64,000 nt of DNA from Clostridia bacterium (GTDB lineage Bacteria; Bacillota; Clostridia; Saccharofermentanales; Saccharofermentanaceae). Position 1 is the stretch's first letter; each line of letters starts with the position of its first letter. The notes under the pieces were generated by a model. The model was given only the letters and a program-made list of their open reading frames with translations. It did not search any database and was not told the DNA's origin. The DNA lies in assembly GCA_016287245.1 (NCBI GenBank), contig JAEEWG010000005.1:62001-126000 (forward strand), written 5' to 3'. The position numbers and the translations under genes are program-made. Below, in pieces: positions 1-9,337 of this stretch.

Positions 1-1
1 C

Positions 2-1792
2 TGGAAAGCCGCGCCATCGGCACAGGGATATGAGATATATAGAAAAACAGGAGACGGTTCTTTTACCTATCTTGCCAAGACAACGAATACCACTTTTGAA
101 GATACGACTGCATCGACGGAAAAGTATAACTACTACCGTGTGTATCCGTATCTTACCGCCGGCGGGGAAACGGCAAAAGGAAAGAGTTCTTCCTATGTCT
201 ATGCCAAAGCGTATGTGAAAGTATATACATTGGGCGACGTGACGGCTTCTCTGGACAATCTGGGCACCATGTATCTGACCGGCTCCGGAGCGATGGCCGA
301 TGTTACAGATGAAGGTTCCGTTGTGATATCCGGTACAGGAATTACGAATACCAGCCGTCCGTGGAAGAATGACAAAGATCTGATCACCAAGGTCGTTGTC
401 GGTTCCGGAGTGACCCATATCGGGGCCTATGCTTTCTATAAATGTGTAAATCTTGTGAATATCGATCTGACGAATGCAAAAAACCTGGAGAGTCTGGGAA
501 GCTGCACTTTTGCCGGCTGTACGGCGTTAACGGATCTTGTTGTGCCGGAGAACACGCTGAAGTCCATTAGTTCCACATCGTTTTCCAACTGTTCTCTGAC
601 GAATTTAACGCTCGGCGAGGGCCTTCGTTTCATCGAATCCAATGCGTTCTATAATAATATAAACTTGAAATCGGTTACTCTGCCGGCGTCACTTGAGGAT
701 ATGCCGCTGACCACTGTAAGTTATGGAAATCCTTTCGGAAAGTGCACATCGCTTCAGACGATCACTGTGGCTTCCGGCTCGAAGTACTTTTATGTGAAGG
801 ATGGTGTTTTGTACCAGAAGAAGGATGATAAGGTGTGTCTTGTTTTCTATCCTTACAACAAAACAGTTACTTCCTATTCCATTCCTTCCGACGTGAATGT
901 GATCAAATATAGTGCGTTCTCCGGCCGTACGGATCTAATGAGTGTGTATTTCCCTGCAAGTGTGACGGAGATTCAGTCACATGCATTTGCAGAGTGCAGT
1001 AATCTTACGACACTGACCGGCATGGCGAATGTGGAGATCATCGATGATGGCGCTTTTGTCAGCTGCTCCAAGCTCTCAAGTGTCCCCAATCTGCCGAATA
1101 TTAAACTGATCGGATGGTCCTCGTTTGCTGCCTGTTATGCGCTTACGGTCGTAAACTGCGGAAATAAGCTGGAGACGATCAGACAATATGCTTTCCGCAA
1201 TACAGGACTGAAGTCATTTGTGATCCCTGCTTCGATCAAAGAGGTCGGCCCCGGCGTTTTCCCGGATGACGCCACCATTACGGTTCCGGACGGCGTGTAC
1301 CGACTTGGGGATGGAAGCTATATCTGGGGCGAATTAGTACCGGTTTCTGGAACAAGAAGATATGCGTATGCATATGAGGTACTTGATCTTGTAAATCAGG
1401 AAAGAGCAAAAGCGGGACTTTCTCCGCTTACTATGGATACGGAACTGTTAGAGGCGGCCATGGTACGTGGCGCGGAAATCACCTATTCCTTCTCGCATAC
1501 GAGACCTTCCGGCGCCAGCTGTTTTACGATCAATTCCAAGATCAGCGGTGAGAATATCGCCCGCGGACAGAGGTCCCCGGAAAGCGTTATGAATTCCTGG
1601 ATGAATTCTTCCGGACACCGCGCGAATATTCTCGAGAGCAGATGGAAGAGCGTCGGTATCGCCTGCTTTGAGACATCAAGCGGAAACCTTTGCTGGGTAC
1701 AGGTCTTTAGCTCTAAGGAAGCAACCGCGGCATCCCAGCCTTCTGATCGGGCGGTTACGGAACAGGTCCTTGTAAAAATCGATATAACATAA
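2..1792 (+). CDS. Secreted Fn3-like/BspA-LRR/CAP-domain protein (5' end cut by window)
   Basis: The reading frame is open from base 2, so the gene begins upstream of the window; 596 codons are visible. The first ~65 residues are the end of an Fn3-like module (GYEIYRK ... YNYYRVYPY), followed by BspA-type leucine-rich repeats (LRR_5) at about residues 130-420. A CAP/SCP-like domain follows at about 450-570, with the conserved SHTRP, GENIA and SGHRANIL stretches that carry the His/Glu cavity residues. The order matches the protein at 3623-6121, so the two are paralogues flanking a third secreted protein. The missing N-terminus presumably holds a signal peptide. No LPXTG-type anchor is seen at the C-terminus. 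A surface or secreted binding role is inferred; no enzymatic role can be assigned. Confidence 0.85.
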   Translation, partial: WKAAPSAQGYEIYRKTGDGSFTYLAKTTNTTFEDTTASTEKYNYYRVYPYLTAGGETAKGKSSSYVYAKAYVKVYTLGDVTASLDNLGTMYLTGSGAMADVTDEGSVVISGTGITNTSRPWKNDKDLITKVVVGSGVTHIGAYAFYKCVNLVNIDLTNAKNLESLGSCTFAGCTALTDLVVPENTLKSISSTSFSNCSLTNLTLGEGLRFIESNAFYNNINLKSVTLPASLEDMPLTTVSYGNPFGKCTSLQTITVASGSKYFYVKDGVLYQKKDDKVCLVFYPYNKTVTSYSIPSDVNVIKYSAFSGRTDLMSVYFPASVTEIQSHAFAECSNLTTLTGMANVEIIDDGAFVSCSKLSSVPNLPNIKLIGWSSFAACYALTVVNCGNKLETIRQYAFRNTGLKSFVIPASIKEVGPGVFPDDATITVPDGVYRLGDGSYIWGELVPVSGTRRYAYAYEVLDLVNQERAKAGLSPLTMDTELLEAAMVRGAEITYSFSHTRPSGASCFTINSKISGENIARGQRSPESVMNSWMNSSGHRANILESRWKSVGIACFETSSGNLCWVQVFSSKEATAASQPSDRAVTEQVLVKIDIT

Positions 1793-1807
1793 TAACCGGA
1801 GGAAACA

Positions 1808-3610
1808 ATGAAGAAAGCAAAACAGTTAGTAGCAGGTATTTTGGCAGCCGCGCTTCTCAGCTCGGCAGGAGCGGTCCTTTTCGCAAGGAACCCGGTAAGA
1901 GCAGATGCGGGAGTTCAGATCAACAGCAGTAATTTCTCGCCGGTCCTTGTGGACTTTGTAAAGGACTATGAAAAAAGATTCGGCAATAATGACGGCTATC
2001 TTTCCGAAGAGGAGGGAGCGGGTATCACGGAGATCTCGATCCAGAGAAAGAATCTTGAAGAGGGAAAGACATATCTTAGTTCGGGACTTCAGTATATGCC
2101 GAATCTGAACTATCTTGCTGTCCAGTGGTGTAATATCACGTCGATCGATGTAAGCCATAATCCGAATCTCGAAAGACTGATTTTAAACAACGATGAACTT
2201 ACTTCCATCTCACTGAAAAACAATCAGAAACTGATGCTTCTGGGAATAGAGAGCAATAAAATCACCGAACTGGATATTACGAGCTGTCCGTATCTCGTGG
2301 ATGCCTATAACTCATTTGAACCGCACCACTACACTGACTTTGACGGTGACTTTTTTTCCTGGGAAGGACTGAATCCTGAGAAAAATTCGAGGACCTGGAC
2401 ATATATCTCTGCAGACCGAAAGGACAAGATCAAAAGCACCGGTGAGAAGTTCCGCATTCCGATCGATGAGGAGCATTTCTCCTATGTTCTGAAAAATTAT
2501 CTGCAGAATGAGGATAAGAATAAGTGGGACAAGGATGGTTATCTTTCGCTGATCGAGGCAAAAACGGTCGTTTCGCTTGACTTCTTTGAATCTGAGCCGC
2601 CGGAAGGAAAAACGGATCTCGATAAGGGAATGGAATATCTTATGAATTTGAGTAAGCTTTCGATTGCAGGTGGTGGAATCACTTCTGTTAATGTCCGGAA
2701 GAATCCGACACTGAAAAAACTGGATCTGTTTTCTTGTTCCATTACTTCGATAGATGTCTCTCAGAATACTGAACTTGAGGTGCTCGCCCTGACATCAACG
2801 AAGATCTCCTCACTGGATATTTCGAATAATACGAAGCTGATGGCTGTTTATGTTGATGGCACCAATGTTCAAAAACTGGATATCAGCAATTGCCCGATCC
2901 TGGTCGAAGCGTATAATACAATTCCTCGCAAGGAAGTTAATGATGATGATTTCTTCTTCAGTGTCTGGTACGGCCGAAATGAAGCAGAAAACGATGATGA
3001 ATGGATGTATATTACAACGAATCCGGAAACGGAGATCATAGCGGAAAAAATCGTTCTTCCGTCCGTGACCACGCTGAAAGCAGAGAGCGCCGGAAAGAAC
3101 AAGGTCAAACTGACCTGGGGCGCAGCAGAAGGTGCTGAGGGATATCTCATCTATGCCAAGAAAGGCAAGACGTACGCCTACGTCGGAATGACCACAAAAG
3201 GCACGACTTATACCGATACAAAAGCACTCGACAATGATTACAACTATTACTGGGTCTATCCGTATATCAAGGGAGAATCCGGAAATATGCTGGTCGGCAC
3301 ATGCAGTAAATATGTCTATGCGAAGGGTGTCACTTTAGCCGTGACCAATCTTAAGGCCAATGGTACGGCCGGGAAAGTCACTCTGACGTGGACGGCTTCG
3401 CAAGGCGCGGAAGGCTATCTGATCTATGGCATCCGCCCCGGACAGAGCTATGGATATATCGGCATGACGACGAAGGGAACAACATTTACGGATACCAAGG
3501 CAAGTAAAGCAGATTGGACGTTCTACTGGGTATTCCCGTATCACAAGGATGCAGACGGGAAGATGATCGTCGGCGGCACCGCCCCGTACGTGTACAGTAA
3601 GGCGAGATAA
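1808..3610 (+). CDS. Secreted leucine-rich-repeat protein with two C-terminal Fn3-like modules
   Basis: 600 aa, starting 15 nt after the previous gene with GGAGG at the right distance. Residues 1-33 form a signal peptide (lysines, hydrophobic core, cut near VRADA). Two related blocks follow (about 35-195 and 215-400). Each opens with a Ca-binding-like loop (NNDGYLSEEE, DKDGYLSLIE) and continues as internalin-like short repeats with the rhythm L..L.LS.N.I..ID.S. The C-terminal 180 residues are two copies of the ~90-residue Fn3-like module (YIGMTTKGTTFTDTKA ... YWVFPY) ending YVYSKAR. The same two-module C-terminus closes the proteins at 21380 and 50077. The loops resemble EF-hand/dockerin loops but lack a full dockerin pair. 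Probably co-transcribed with its neighbours; ligand unknown. Confidence 0.85.
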   Translation: MKKAKQLVAGILAAALLSSAGAVLFARNPVRADAGVQINSSNFSPVLVDFVKDYEKRFGNNDGYLSEEEGAGITEISIQRKNLEEGKTYLSSGLQYMPNLNYLAVQWCNITSIDVSHNPNLERLILNNDELTSISLKNNQKLMLLGIESNKITELDITSCPYLVDAYNSFEPHHYTDFDGDFFSWEGLNPEKNSRTWTYISADRKDKIKSTGEKFRIPIDEEHFSYVLKNYLQNEDKNKWDKDGYLSLIEAKTVVSLDFFESEPPEGKTDLDKGMEYLMNLSKLSIAGGGITSVNVRKNPTLKKLDLFSCSITSIDVSQNTELEVLALTSTKISSLDISNNTKLMAVYVDGTNVQKLDISNCPILVEAYNTIPRKEVNDDDFFFSVWYGRNEAENDDEWMYITTNPETEIIAEKIVLPSVTTLKAESAGKNKVKLTWGAAEGAEGYLIYAKKGKTYAYVGMTTKGTTYTDTKALDNDYNYYWVYPYIKGESGNMLVGTCSKYVYAKGVTLAVTNLKANGTAGKVTLTWTASQGAEGYLIYGIRPGQSYGYIGMTTKGTTFTDTKASKADWTFYWVFPYHKDADGKMIVGGTAPYVYSKAR

Positions 3611-3622
3611 AAGGAGATCTGC

Positions 3623-6121
3623 ATGAGACATAAAAAACTTCCGTTGCTTCTTTGTATAACGATCCTTTTGGCGGCGCTTTCCTTTTCGGTCATGACGATG
3701 ACCATGAAATCACAGGTGCTTTCCGCACCGGGAACGGTCACGGGTCTTACCGCATCGTCTGCAGGGAAAAACCGCGTCGCGTTGAAATGGAATGCGGTCT
3801 CCGGCGCGCAGGGATATCTCGTTTACGGACAGAAGAGCGGAAAGTATGCATATGTCGGCATGACGACGCAGGGAACGACTTTTTCCGATACAAAAGCACT
3901 GGATAACGATTATAACTTCTACTGGGTCTTCGCCTATATCAAGGACGGATCCGGGAAGATGATCACCGGCGGGTGTGAAAAGTATGTATATGCCAAAGGT
4001 GTCTGCGCGGCGGTTACAAATCTTAAAGCAGCATCCGGGTATTACTCGGTAAAACTTTCCTGGAGCGCATCCTACGGCGCGGAAGGGTATCTCGTCTACG
4101 GGAAGACGGAATCCGGAAAATACGGCTACATCGGCATGACGACCCGGGGGACGACCTATACGGATACGAATGCCTCAATCAGTGAGTACAACTACTACTG
4201 GGTCTTCCCGTATCACAAAGATGCGTCCGGGAAGATGGTCACGGGACTTACCGGAAAATATACTTACGGAAAAGGGATCGCCTACAATAAGAGTGTATCC
4301 GGACTTAAGGCGGCTTCGAAAGAAAAAGCGGTCCAGATCTCCTGGGACAAGACCTCTCCTGCCGACGGATACATCATCTACAGAAAAGTGGGGAACGGAT
4401 CTTTTCAATACAGATATATCGTAAAAGATCCGGGATTTTTAGATACGACTGCATCTGCAACGCAGTATAACTTCTACCGCGTCTATCCGTATATCACGGT
4501 AAAAGGGGAGAAGGTCCTGGGTCCTTCTTCGATATACGTGTATGCGAAGCCCTATACTAAATACTACACGTACAAGAGCCTCGAGATCGGTTTTGACGAT
4601 GCGTACACCATGTATGTTTTCGGAAGCGGCGCGCTGCCGGACATTAAGCGAAGCTACGGTAGCGGATCGTACGAACTTGAACAAGCGCCGTGGAACAATG
4701 AGCTTATCGATGTAAGAAAGATCGTCATCGGCCCGGACATCACGAGCATCGGTAAATGCAGTTTCCGGCTCTGCGAGGAACTTGAGAAAGTGGATCTTTC
4801 CCAGGCGAAAAAACTGAAAAAGATCGATGAATCGGCATTTGAAAGCTGCAGCAGCTTAAGTGAGATCGTGATTCCGTCGGGAACGGTCGAATATATCGAG
4901 GCGATGGCCTTTGCCGGAAGCAACATTAAGAAAGCTGTTCTCGGAGAAGGCGTAAAGCGTGTGATCTATAATGCTTTTTCTTCAAGCCAGCTCGAAGAAC
5001 TCTACCTTCCGGCATCGTTTGAAACGAACCTCTATGAGAATAACTCCGGGAATCTCTATGAGCACTTCTCCGGCTGCACAAAACTTCAGAAGATCACGAT
5101 TGCATCCGGGTCGAAGTCTTTTTACTCGGAAAACGGCGTGGTATACCAGAAGGTCAACGGCGACCTTTATCTTGTTGAGTATCCTCTCGGAAAGCCGGAG
5201 ACATCCTTTTCGATCCCGAATAAGGTCAAGGGCATAAAGCGTCATGCTTTCCACAAGGTCCTGAATCTGAAGTCGCTTTATATCCCGGACAGCGTAAAGG
5301 AGATCGGCATCGAAGCCTTCTATGCCTGTAATTCCATTACCACGATCACGGGCATGAAGAATGTCGAGCTCATCGATGTGGCCGCTTTCTGCAGCTGCTT
5401 TAACTTAAAGAGCCTTCCTACGCTCACGAATGTAAAAGAGATCGGTGAGATGGCGTTTTATAACTGCCAGGCGCTGACCTCCATAACGTTTGGAACGAAA
5501 CTGGAATTGATCGGTACAGAAGCATTTGCAAAAAGTTCCGTTAAGACTTTTACGATCCCGTCTTCGATCAAGAAGATCCTGGCGCATGCATTCCCGGAGG
5601 GTGCGGTCGTGAATACGCCAAGCAATGTATATAAGCTGGGCGATTCCAGTTACGTGAAAGGCAAGATCCAGAATGTGACCGGTACCCGCCGCTACGACTA
5701 TGCATATCAGGTACTCGAATACGTAAATGCGGAAAGAGCTAAGGTCGGCGCAGCTCCTCTTACTATGGATAAAGATCTTCTGGAGGCGGCGATGGTACGA
5801 AGCGCGGAGATCGTGATCCTCCCGAGCCATACCCGTCCGTGCGGGCTCGGATTTAACAGTTCCGCAGAGAATGCAAATGGCGAAAACATTGCCGGTGCTT
5901 CCTGGCTGATGTCCCCGAAAGAACTGGTCGATTACTGGATGGATTCTTATGGACACCGGGCAAACATCTTAAATCCGGACTTTAAGAGCATCGGTATCGG
6001 GTATTTCGTCAATAACGGAAATATGAATGCCGTGCAGGTTTTTAGCCGCGAAGAAGGAACAACCGTCAGCAGACCTGCAAATAAGACGGTCACGGAAAAG
6101 GTCGTCGTGAAGGATTATTGA
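3623..6121 (+). CDS. Secreted protein: three Fn3-like modules, BspA-LRR, CAP domain
   Basis: 832 aa, 12 nt after the previous gene with AAAGGAG before the ATG. Residues 1-35 are a signal peptide. Three Fn3-like modules follow (about 36-125, 126-222, 223-315), then BspA-like LRR_5 repeats (about 360-650) of the form IG..AF..C..L..I.LP. The C-terminal CAP domain (about 690-815) has SHTRP, GENIAGA and YGHRANIL. It is a full-length paralogue of the truncated gene at the left edge and gives that gene's likely N-terminal layout. CAP domains in bacteria are extracellular and of varied or unknown activity. Three genes in a row with 12-15 nt gaps suggest one operon. It ends 4 bp from the convergent methyltransferase gene, with no clear terminator between. 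Confidence 0.88.
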   Translation: MRHKKLPLLLCITILLAALSFSVMTMTMKSQVLSAPGTVTGLTASSAGKNRVALKWNAVSGAQGYLVYGQKSGKYAYVGMTTQGTTFSDTKALDNDYNFYWVFAYIKDGSGKMITGGCEKYVYAKGVCAAVTNLKAASGYYSVKLSWSASYGAEGYLVYGKTESGKYGYIGMTTRGTTYTDTNASISEYNYYWVFPYHKDASGKMVTGLTGKYTYGKGIAYNKSVSGLKAASKEKAVQISWDKTSPADGYIIYRKVGNGSFQYRYIVKDPGFLDTTASATQYNFYRVYPYITVKGEKVLGPSSIYVYAKPYTKYYTYKSLEIGFDDAYTMYVFGSGALPDIKRSYGSGSYELEQAPWNNELIDVRKIVIGPDITSIGKCSFRLCEELEKVDLSQAKKLKKIDESAFESCSSLSEIVIPSGTVEYIEAMAFAGSNIKKAVLGEGVKRVIYNAFSSSQLEELYLPASFETNLYENNSGNLYEHFSGCTKLQKITIASGSKSFYSENGVVYQKVNGDLYLVEYPLGKPETSFSIPNKVKGIKRHAFHKVLNLKSLYIPDSVKEIGIEAFYACNSITTITGMKNVELIDVAAFCSCFNLKSLPTLTNVKEIGEMAFYNCQALTSITFGTKLELIGTEAFAKSSVKTFTIPSSIKKILAHAFPEGAVVNTPSNVYKLGDSSYVKGKIQNVTGTRRYDYAYQVLEYVNAERAKVGAAPLTMDKDLLEAAMVRSAEIVILPSHTRPCGLGFNSSAENANGENIAGASWLMSPKELVDYWMDSYGHRANILNPDFKSIGIGYFVNNGNMNAVQVFSREEGTTVSRPANKTVTEKVVVKDY

Positions 6122-6125
6122 CTCT

Positions 6126-7352
6126 TTACACGATCTGCAGAAGATAGAATTTGAGATAGTCGGTCTCGGGTATCGCCATGGAAACAGGGTGATCCGGGGC
6201 CGCTCTTCTTTCTTCGATCAGACGGAGCGTTACTCCGGCATCGCGAGCTGCTTCCAGGAGCATCTTGCGGAACAGTTCATTCGGCATGAAATGCGAGCAG
6301 GAGCAGGTGGCAAGGTAGCCGCCTCTCGGGAGCATCTTCATGGCGCGGTAGTTGATCTCCTTATAGCCACGCTTGGCGTTATCTGTGGTCTTCCGGCTCT
6401 TCGTAAATGCCGGAGGATCCAAAATGATGAAGTTATAATCCGCATGTTCTTCGGCGAGCTTCGGAAGAAGATCGAATACATCGGCGCACAGAAAATCCAT
6501 GCGGTCGGAAAGACCATTGATCTTGGCGTTTTCTTCCGCGGTATCTACCGCCAGCTGGGAGATATCTACCGCAGTGACATGAGCAGCTCCGCCTTTTGCG
6601 GCATTCATGGCAAAAGATCCGGTATGGGTGAAGCAGTCAAGGACTTTCATGCCGCGCGCAAGCTTGCTTACGGCGAGACGGTTATATTTCTGGTCGAGGA
6701 AGAAACCGGTCTTCTGGCCGTTTTCGACATCGACGGTATAGCGGATCCCGTTTTCACAGATCTCGACCTGGGGCGATGCGGGAATGCCGACAAAGTCTCC
6801 CTTATACCAGCCCTTTTGAAGAGGAAGACCTTCAAGTTCACGGATCTTCGCCTCGTTTCGCTCGAAGATGCCGCGGACGGTGATGCCGTCGTTCTTCAGT
6901 TCATCCACGAGGGCTTCGTAGATGATGGCTTTCACCTGTTCGGTCCCGAAGGAAAGAACTTCTGTAGAGAGGATATCTTCATAACGGTCTACAGTAAGGC
7001 CCGGGATACCGTCGGCTTCTCCGAAGATCAGGCGGCAGCAGCAGTAATCGTCCTGCATGACCGTTCTTCTCATGTCGAGTGCGTACTTCACGCGGCGCTG
7101 CCAGAAGGCAGGACCGAAAGTCTCATTTGCATTATTGCTCAGGATGCGGATACGGATCTTGCTGTTTTTGCTGAGAAAACCTGTGCCGAGGTAGCGGTCT
7201 TTTTTGGAGAAGACATCTACAAGAGAACCGTTTTCGATCTGCTCGGAAAGCCCCGAGATCTCAGCATCATAGACCCATGGATGACCGCGCTTGATGGCGG
7301 CCTCCGCTTTTTCGGTCACGACGGCTCTGGGAAAAGTTCTCTCTTGTTTCAT
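6126..7352 (-). CDS. Class I SAM-dependent rRNA methyltransferase, RlmI-like (PUA domain)
   Basis: 408 aa. The N-terminal ~75 residues look like a PUA RNA-binding domain. The C-terminal half is a Rossmann methyltransferase with the SAM-binding stretch LDCFTHTGSFAMNAA (about residue 237), the acidic VDIS, and FIILDPPAFTKSRK. A late TCSCSH contains the cysteine expected for m5C-type enzymes of the RlmI/RlmK group. Family members methylate 23S rRNA cytosine; the exact base cannot be read from the sequence. GGAGAT lies upstream of the ATG. The gene is 27 bp downstream of nadE on the same strand, so it may be its distal partner. A long open frame on the opposite strand across this gene and nadE is a codon-bias shadow. 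Confidence 0.9.
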   Translation of the reverse strand: MKQERTFPRAVVTEKAEAAIKRGHPWVYDAEISGLSEQIENGSLVDVFSKKDRYLGTGFLSKNSKIRIRILSNNANETFGPAFWQRRVKYALDMRRTVMQDDYCCCRLIFGEADGIPGLTVDRYEDILSTEVLSFGTEQVKAIIYEALVDELKNDGITVRGIFERNEAKIRELEGLPLQKGWYKGDFVGIPASPQVEICENGIRYTVDVENGQKTGFFLDQKYNRLAVSKLARGMKVLDCFTHTGSFAMNAAKGGAAHVTAVDISQLAVDTAEENAKINGLSDRMDFLCADVFDLLPKLAEEHADYNFIILDPPAFTKSRKTTDNAKRGYKEINYRAMKMLPRGGYLATCSCSHFMPNELFRKMLLEAARDAGVTLRLIEERRAAPDHPVSMAIPETDYLKFYLLQIV

Positions 7353-7379
7353 GCTTCTATATCTCCGTTTCGCTTATCA

Positions 7380-9314
7380 TTAAACTCCGTTTTCAAGCAC
7401 CGTGGCCAGCTCGTCAAGGAAGACCTTCGATGCGGCGTCGGACGGGAGCTTGAGATCTGTTCTCGGGGAAAGATCAACGGATCCTACTTTCGGACCGTCC
7501 GGCAGGCACGAACGCTTAAACTGCTGGGAGATGAAGCGGCGGAGGAAATTCTCCTCCCACTTATAGATCGTCGCATCATCATACTCCCCGGCAAAAGCGA
7601 TCTTCGCGATCCGGTAGATCTTCGACGGTGCAAAGCCGAGACGGAAGAAGTAGTAGAGGAAGAAGTCGTGGAGCTCGTAAGGTCCGACGAGATCTTCGGT
7701 CTTCTGGGAGATCTTGCCGTCTTCTGCCGGAGGCAGAAGTTCCGGAGATACCGGGGTCGCAAGAATATCCTTAAGTACTTCGGAAAGAGAAGGATTCTCT
7801 TCTTTTACACGATCCGCTTCGTAGGAAACGATGTGGCGGATCAGGGTCTTCGGGACAGAACCGTTTACGGCATACATGGACATGTGATCGCCGTTATAAG
7901 TCGCCCAGCCGAGCGCCAGCTCGGAAAGATCGCCGGTTCCGACAACGAGGGAGCCCTCGTCATTCCCCATGTCCATAAGCAGCTGTGTGCGCTCTCTGGC
8001 CTGGGAATTCTCGTAAGCGACGTTATGGTTATCGATATCGTGGCCGATATCTTTAAAGTGCTGGATGACCGAATCCTTGATGGAGATCTCATCGATCCTT
8101 GCACCCAGCGCCTTTGCAAGTTCAATGGAATTATTCTTCGTGCGGGAAGTCGTTCCGAAACATGGCATCGTAATGGCATGGATATTCGTTCTCGGAAGAC
8201 CGAGGATATCGAGTGCTCGTGCGGAAACGAGGATCGCCAGTGTGGAATCCAGTCCGCCCGAAAGACCTAAGATGACCTTTTCACAGCGGATGTGTTTGAG
8301 GCGTGTCACAAGGCCCATGGCCTGCATGTCGAGGATCTGTGCACAGCGGGCGGCGATCTTCTCCTTATCTTCCGGAATAAACGGATTTTTCGGTACTTTT
8401 CGAATGAGAGAAAGTTCATTCGGAATTTCCATTTCAAATCCGATGATGTCCATGTCGGCATCTGCCGTGCTGTTGGCAAAGTCAGTTCTCCAGGAAGTGT
8501 CACGGGTCCTTTCCGCGTGGAGGAACTGAAGGTCGATATCTGCGTAAGTGATGCCATCGGAGAAGCGCTTGCTCCTTCCCAGTTCGCGGCCGTTTTCGAA
8601 GATGAGATCCTCGCCGCCATAGACATTGTCCGTGGTCGATTCGCCGATACCGCAGTTTGCGTAGATATACGCGGCGTGCAGTTTTCTGCTCTGCGCGGTC
8701 AGGATCTGGGCAACTTTTTCATCAGATCCTACAGTCGTCGGAGCAGAGGAGAGGACCGCGAGGATATGGCATCCGGAAAGCGCGGCATCGACATCGTCCG
8801 AAATCGGGCACATCAGATCCTCATGGAAGAGAACTGAGAAAGAGAACAGATCTTTTTCACAGAAATAAAGAGGCTGACCGAAGACGATCTCATCGTCGAA
8901 GTATTCATCGTAGAAGGATCCCGAGACTTCATAAGGGGAGAAGTAGCGGGACTGTTCTTCCGAGAGCGTAAGCTTGACATTGCAGCCGAGGATCGTGCCT
9001 TCGTGGATCACGACAGCCAGGTCAAGGAGTTTGCCCTCGATATAGGCGGGAAGACCGATGATGAATACACAATTTGCATCCGCTGTCTCTTCCGTGATGC
9101 GGTAGAGGGCATCCCATGCCGCATCGATAAATGCTTTCTGCCGGAACAGATCTCCGCAGGTAGCTCCGGTCACACAGAGTTCCGGAAAGATAAGAAGAGA
9201 ACAGTCTTTATCCGCACTGTTAACGGTGGCGATGATCTGCTCTGCGTTATAGTCGATGTCAGCCACACGAAGCTTCGGGGTGGCTGCGCCTGTTCGTAAA
9301 AAACCGTCTTTCAT
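7380..9314 (-). CDS. nadE: Glutamine-dependent NAD(+) synthetase
   Basis: 644 aa, the usual size for the two-domain enzyme. It converts deamido-NAD to NAD using ATP and glutamine nitrogen. The N-terminal nitrilase-type glutaminase domain shows the Glu (FPELCVTG, E45), Lys (CNVKLTLSE) and Cys (DLMCP) catalytic triad. The C-terminal synthetase domain has the ATP-pyrophosphatase loop LSGGLDSTLAI. An in-frame ATG 27 nt upstream exists, but AAGGAG sits 7-8 nt before the ATG at 9314, so that start is preferred. Only 23 bp separate it from the upstream membrane-protein gene, so the three minus-strand genes 6126-10630 may form one transcript. Confidence 0.95.
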   Translation of the reverse strand: MKDGFLRTGAATPKLRVADIDYNAEQIIATVNSADKDCSLLIFPELCVTGATCGDLFRQKAFIDAAWDALYRITEETADANCVFIIGLPAYIEGKLLDLAVVIHEGTILGCNVKLTLSEEQSRYFSPYEVSGSFYDEYFDDEIVFGQPLYFCEKDLFSFSVLFHEDLMCPISDDVDAALSGCHILAVLSSAPTTVGSDEKVAQILTAQSRKLHAAYIYANCGIGESTTDNVYGGEDLIFENGRELGRSKRFSDGITYADIDLQFLHAERTRDTSWRTDFANSTADADMDIIGFEMEIPNELSLIRKVPKNPFIPEDKEKIAARCAQILDMQAMGLVTRLKHIRCEKVILGLSGGLDSTLAILVSARALDILGLPRTNIHAITMPCFGTTSRTKNNSIELAKALGARIDEISIKDSVIQHFKDIGHDIDNHNVAYENSQARERTQLLMDMGNDEGSLVVGTGDLSELALGWATYNGDHMSMYAVNGSVPKTLIRHIVSYEADRVKEENPSLSEVLKDILATPVSPELLPPAEDGKISQKTEDLVGPYELHDFFLYYFFRLGFAPSKIYRIAKIAFAGEYDDATIYKWEENFLRRFISQQFKRSCLPDGPKVGSVDLSPRTDLKLPSDAASKVFLDELATVLENGV

Positions 9315-9337
9315 AGGTATACGCTCCTTTTTTTTGA

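Noticed and set aside
6189..8270. A 693-codon plus-strand open frame
   Set aside because: It lies antisense to the rRNA methyltransferase and nadE genes, resembles no family and has no ribosome site; it is a shadow of codon bias.
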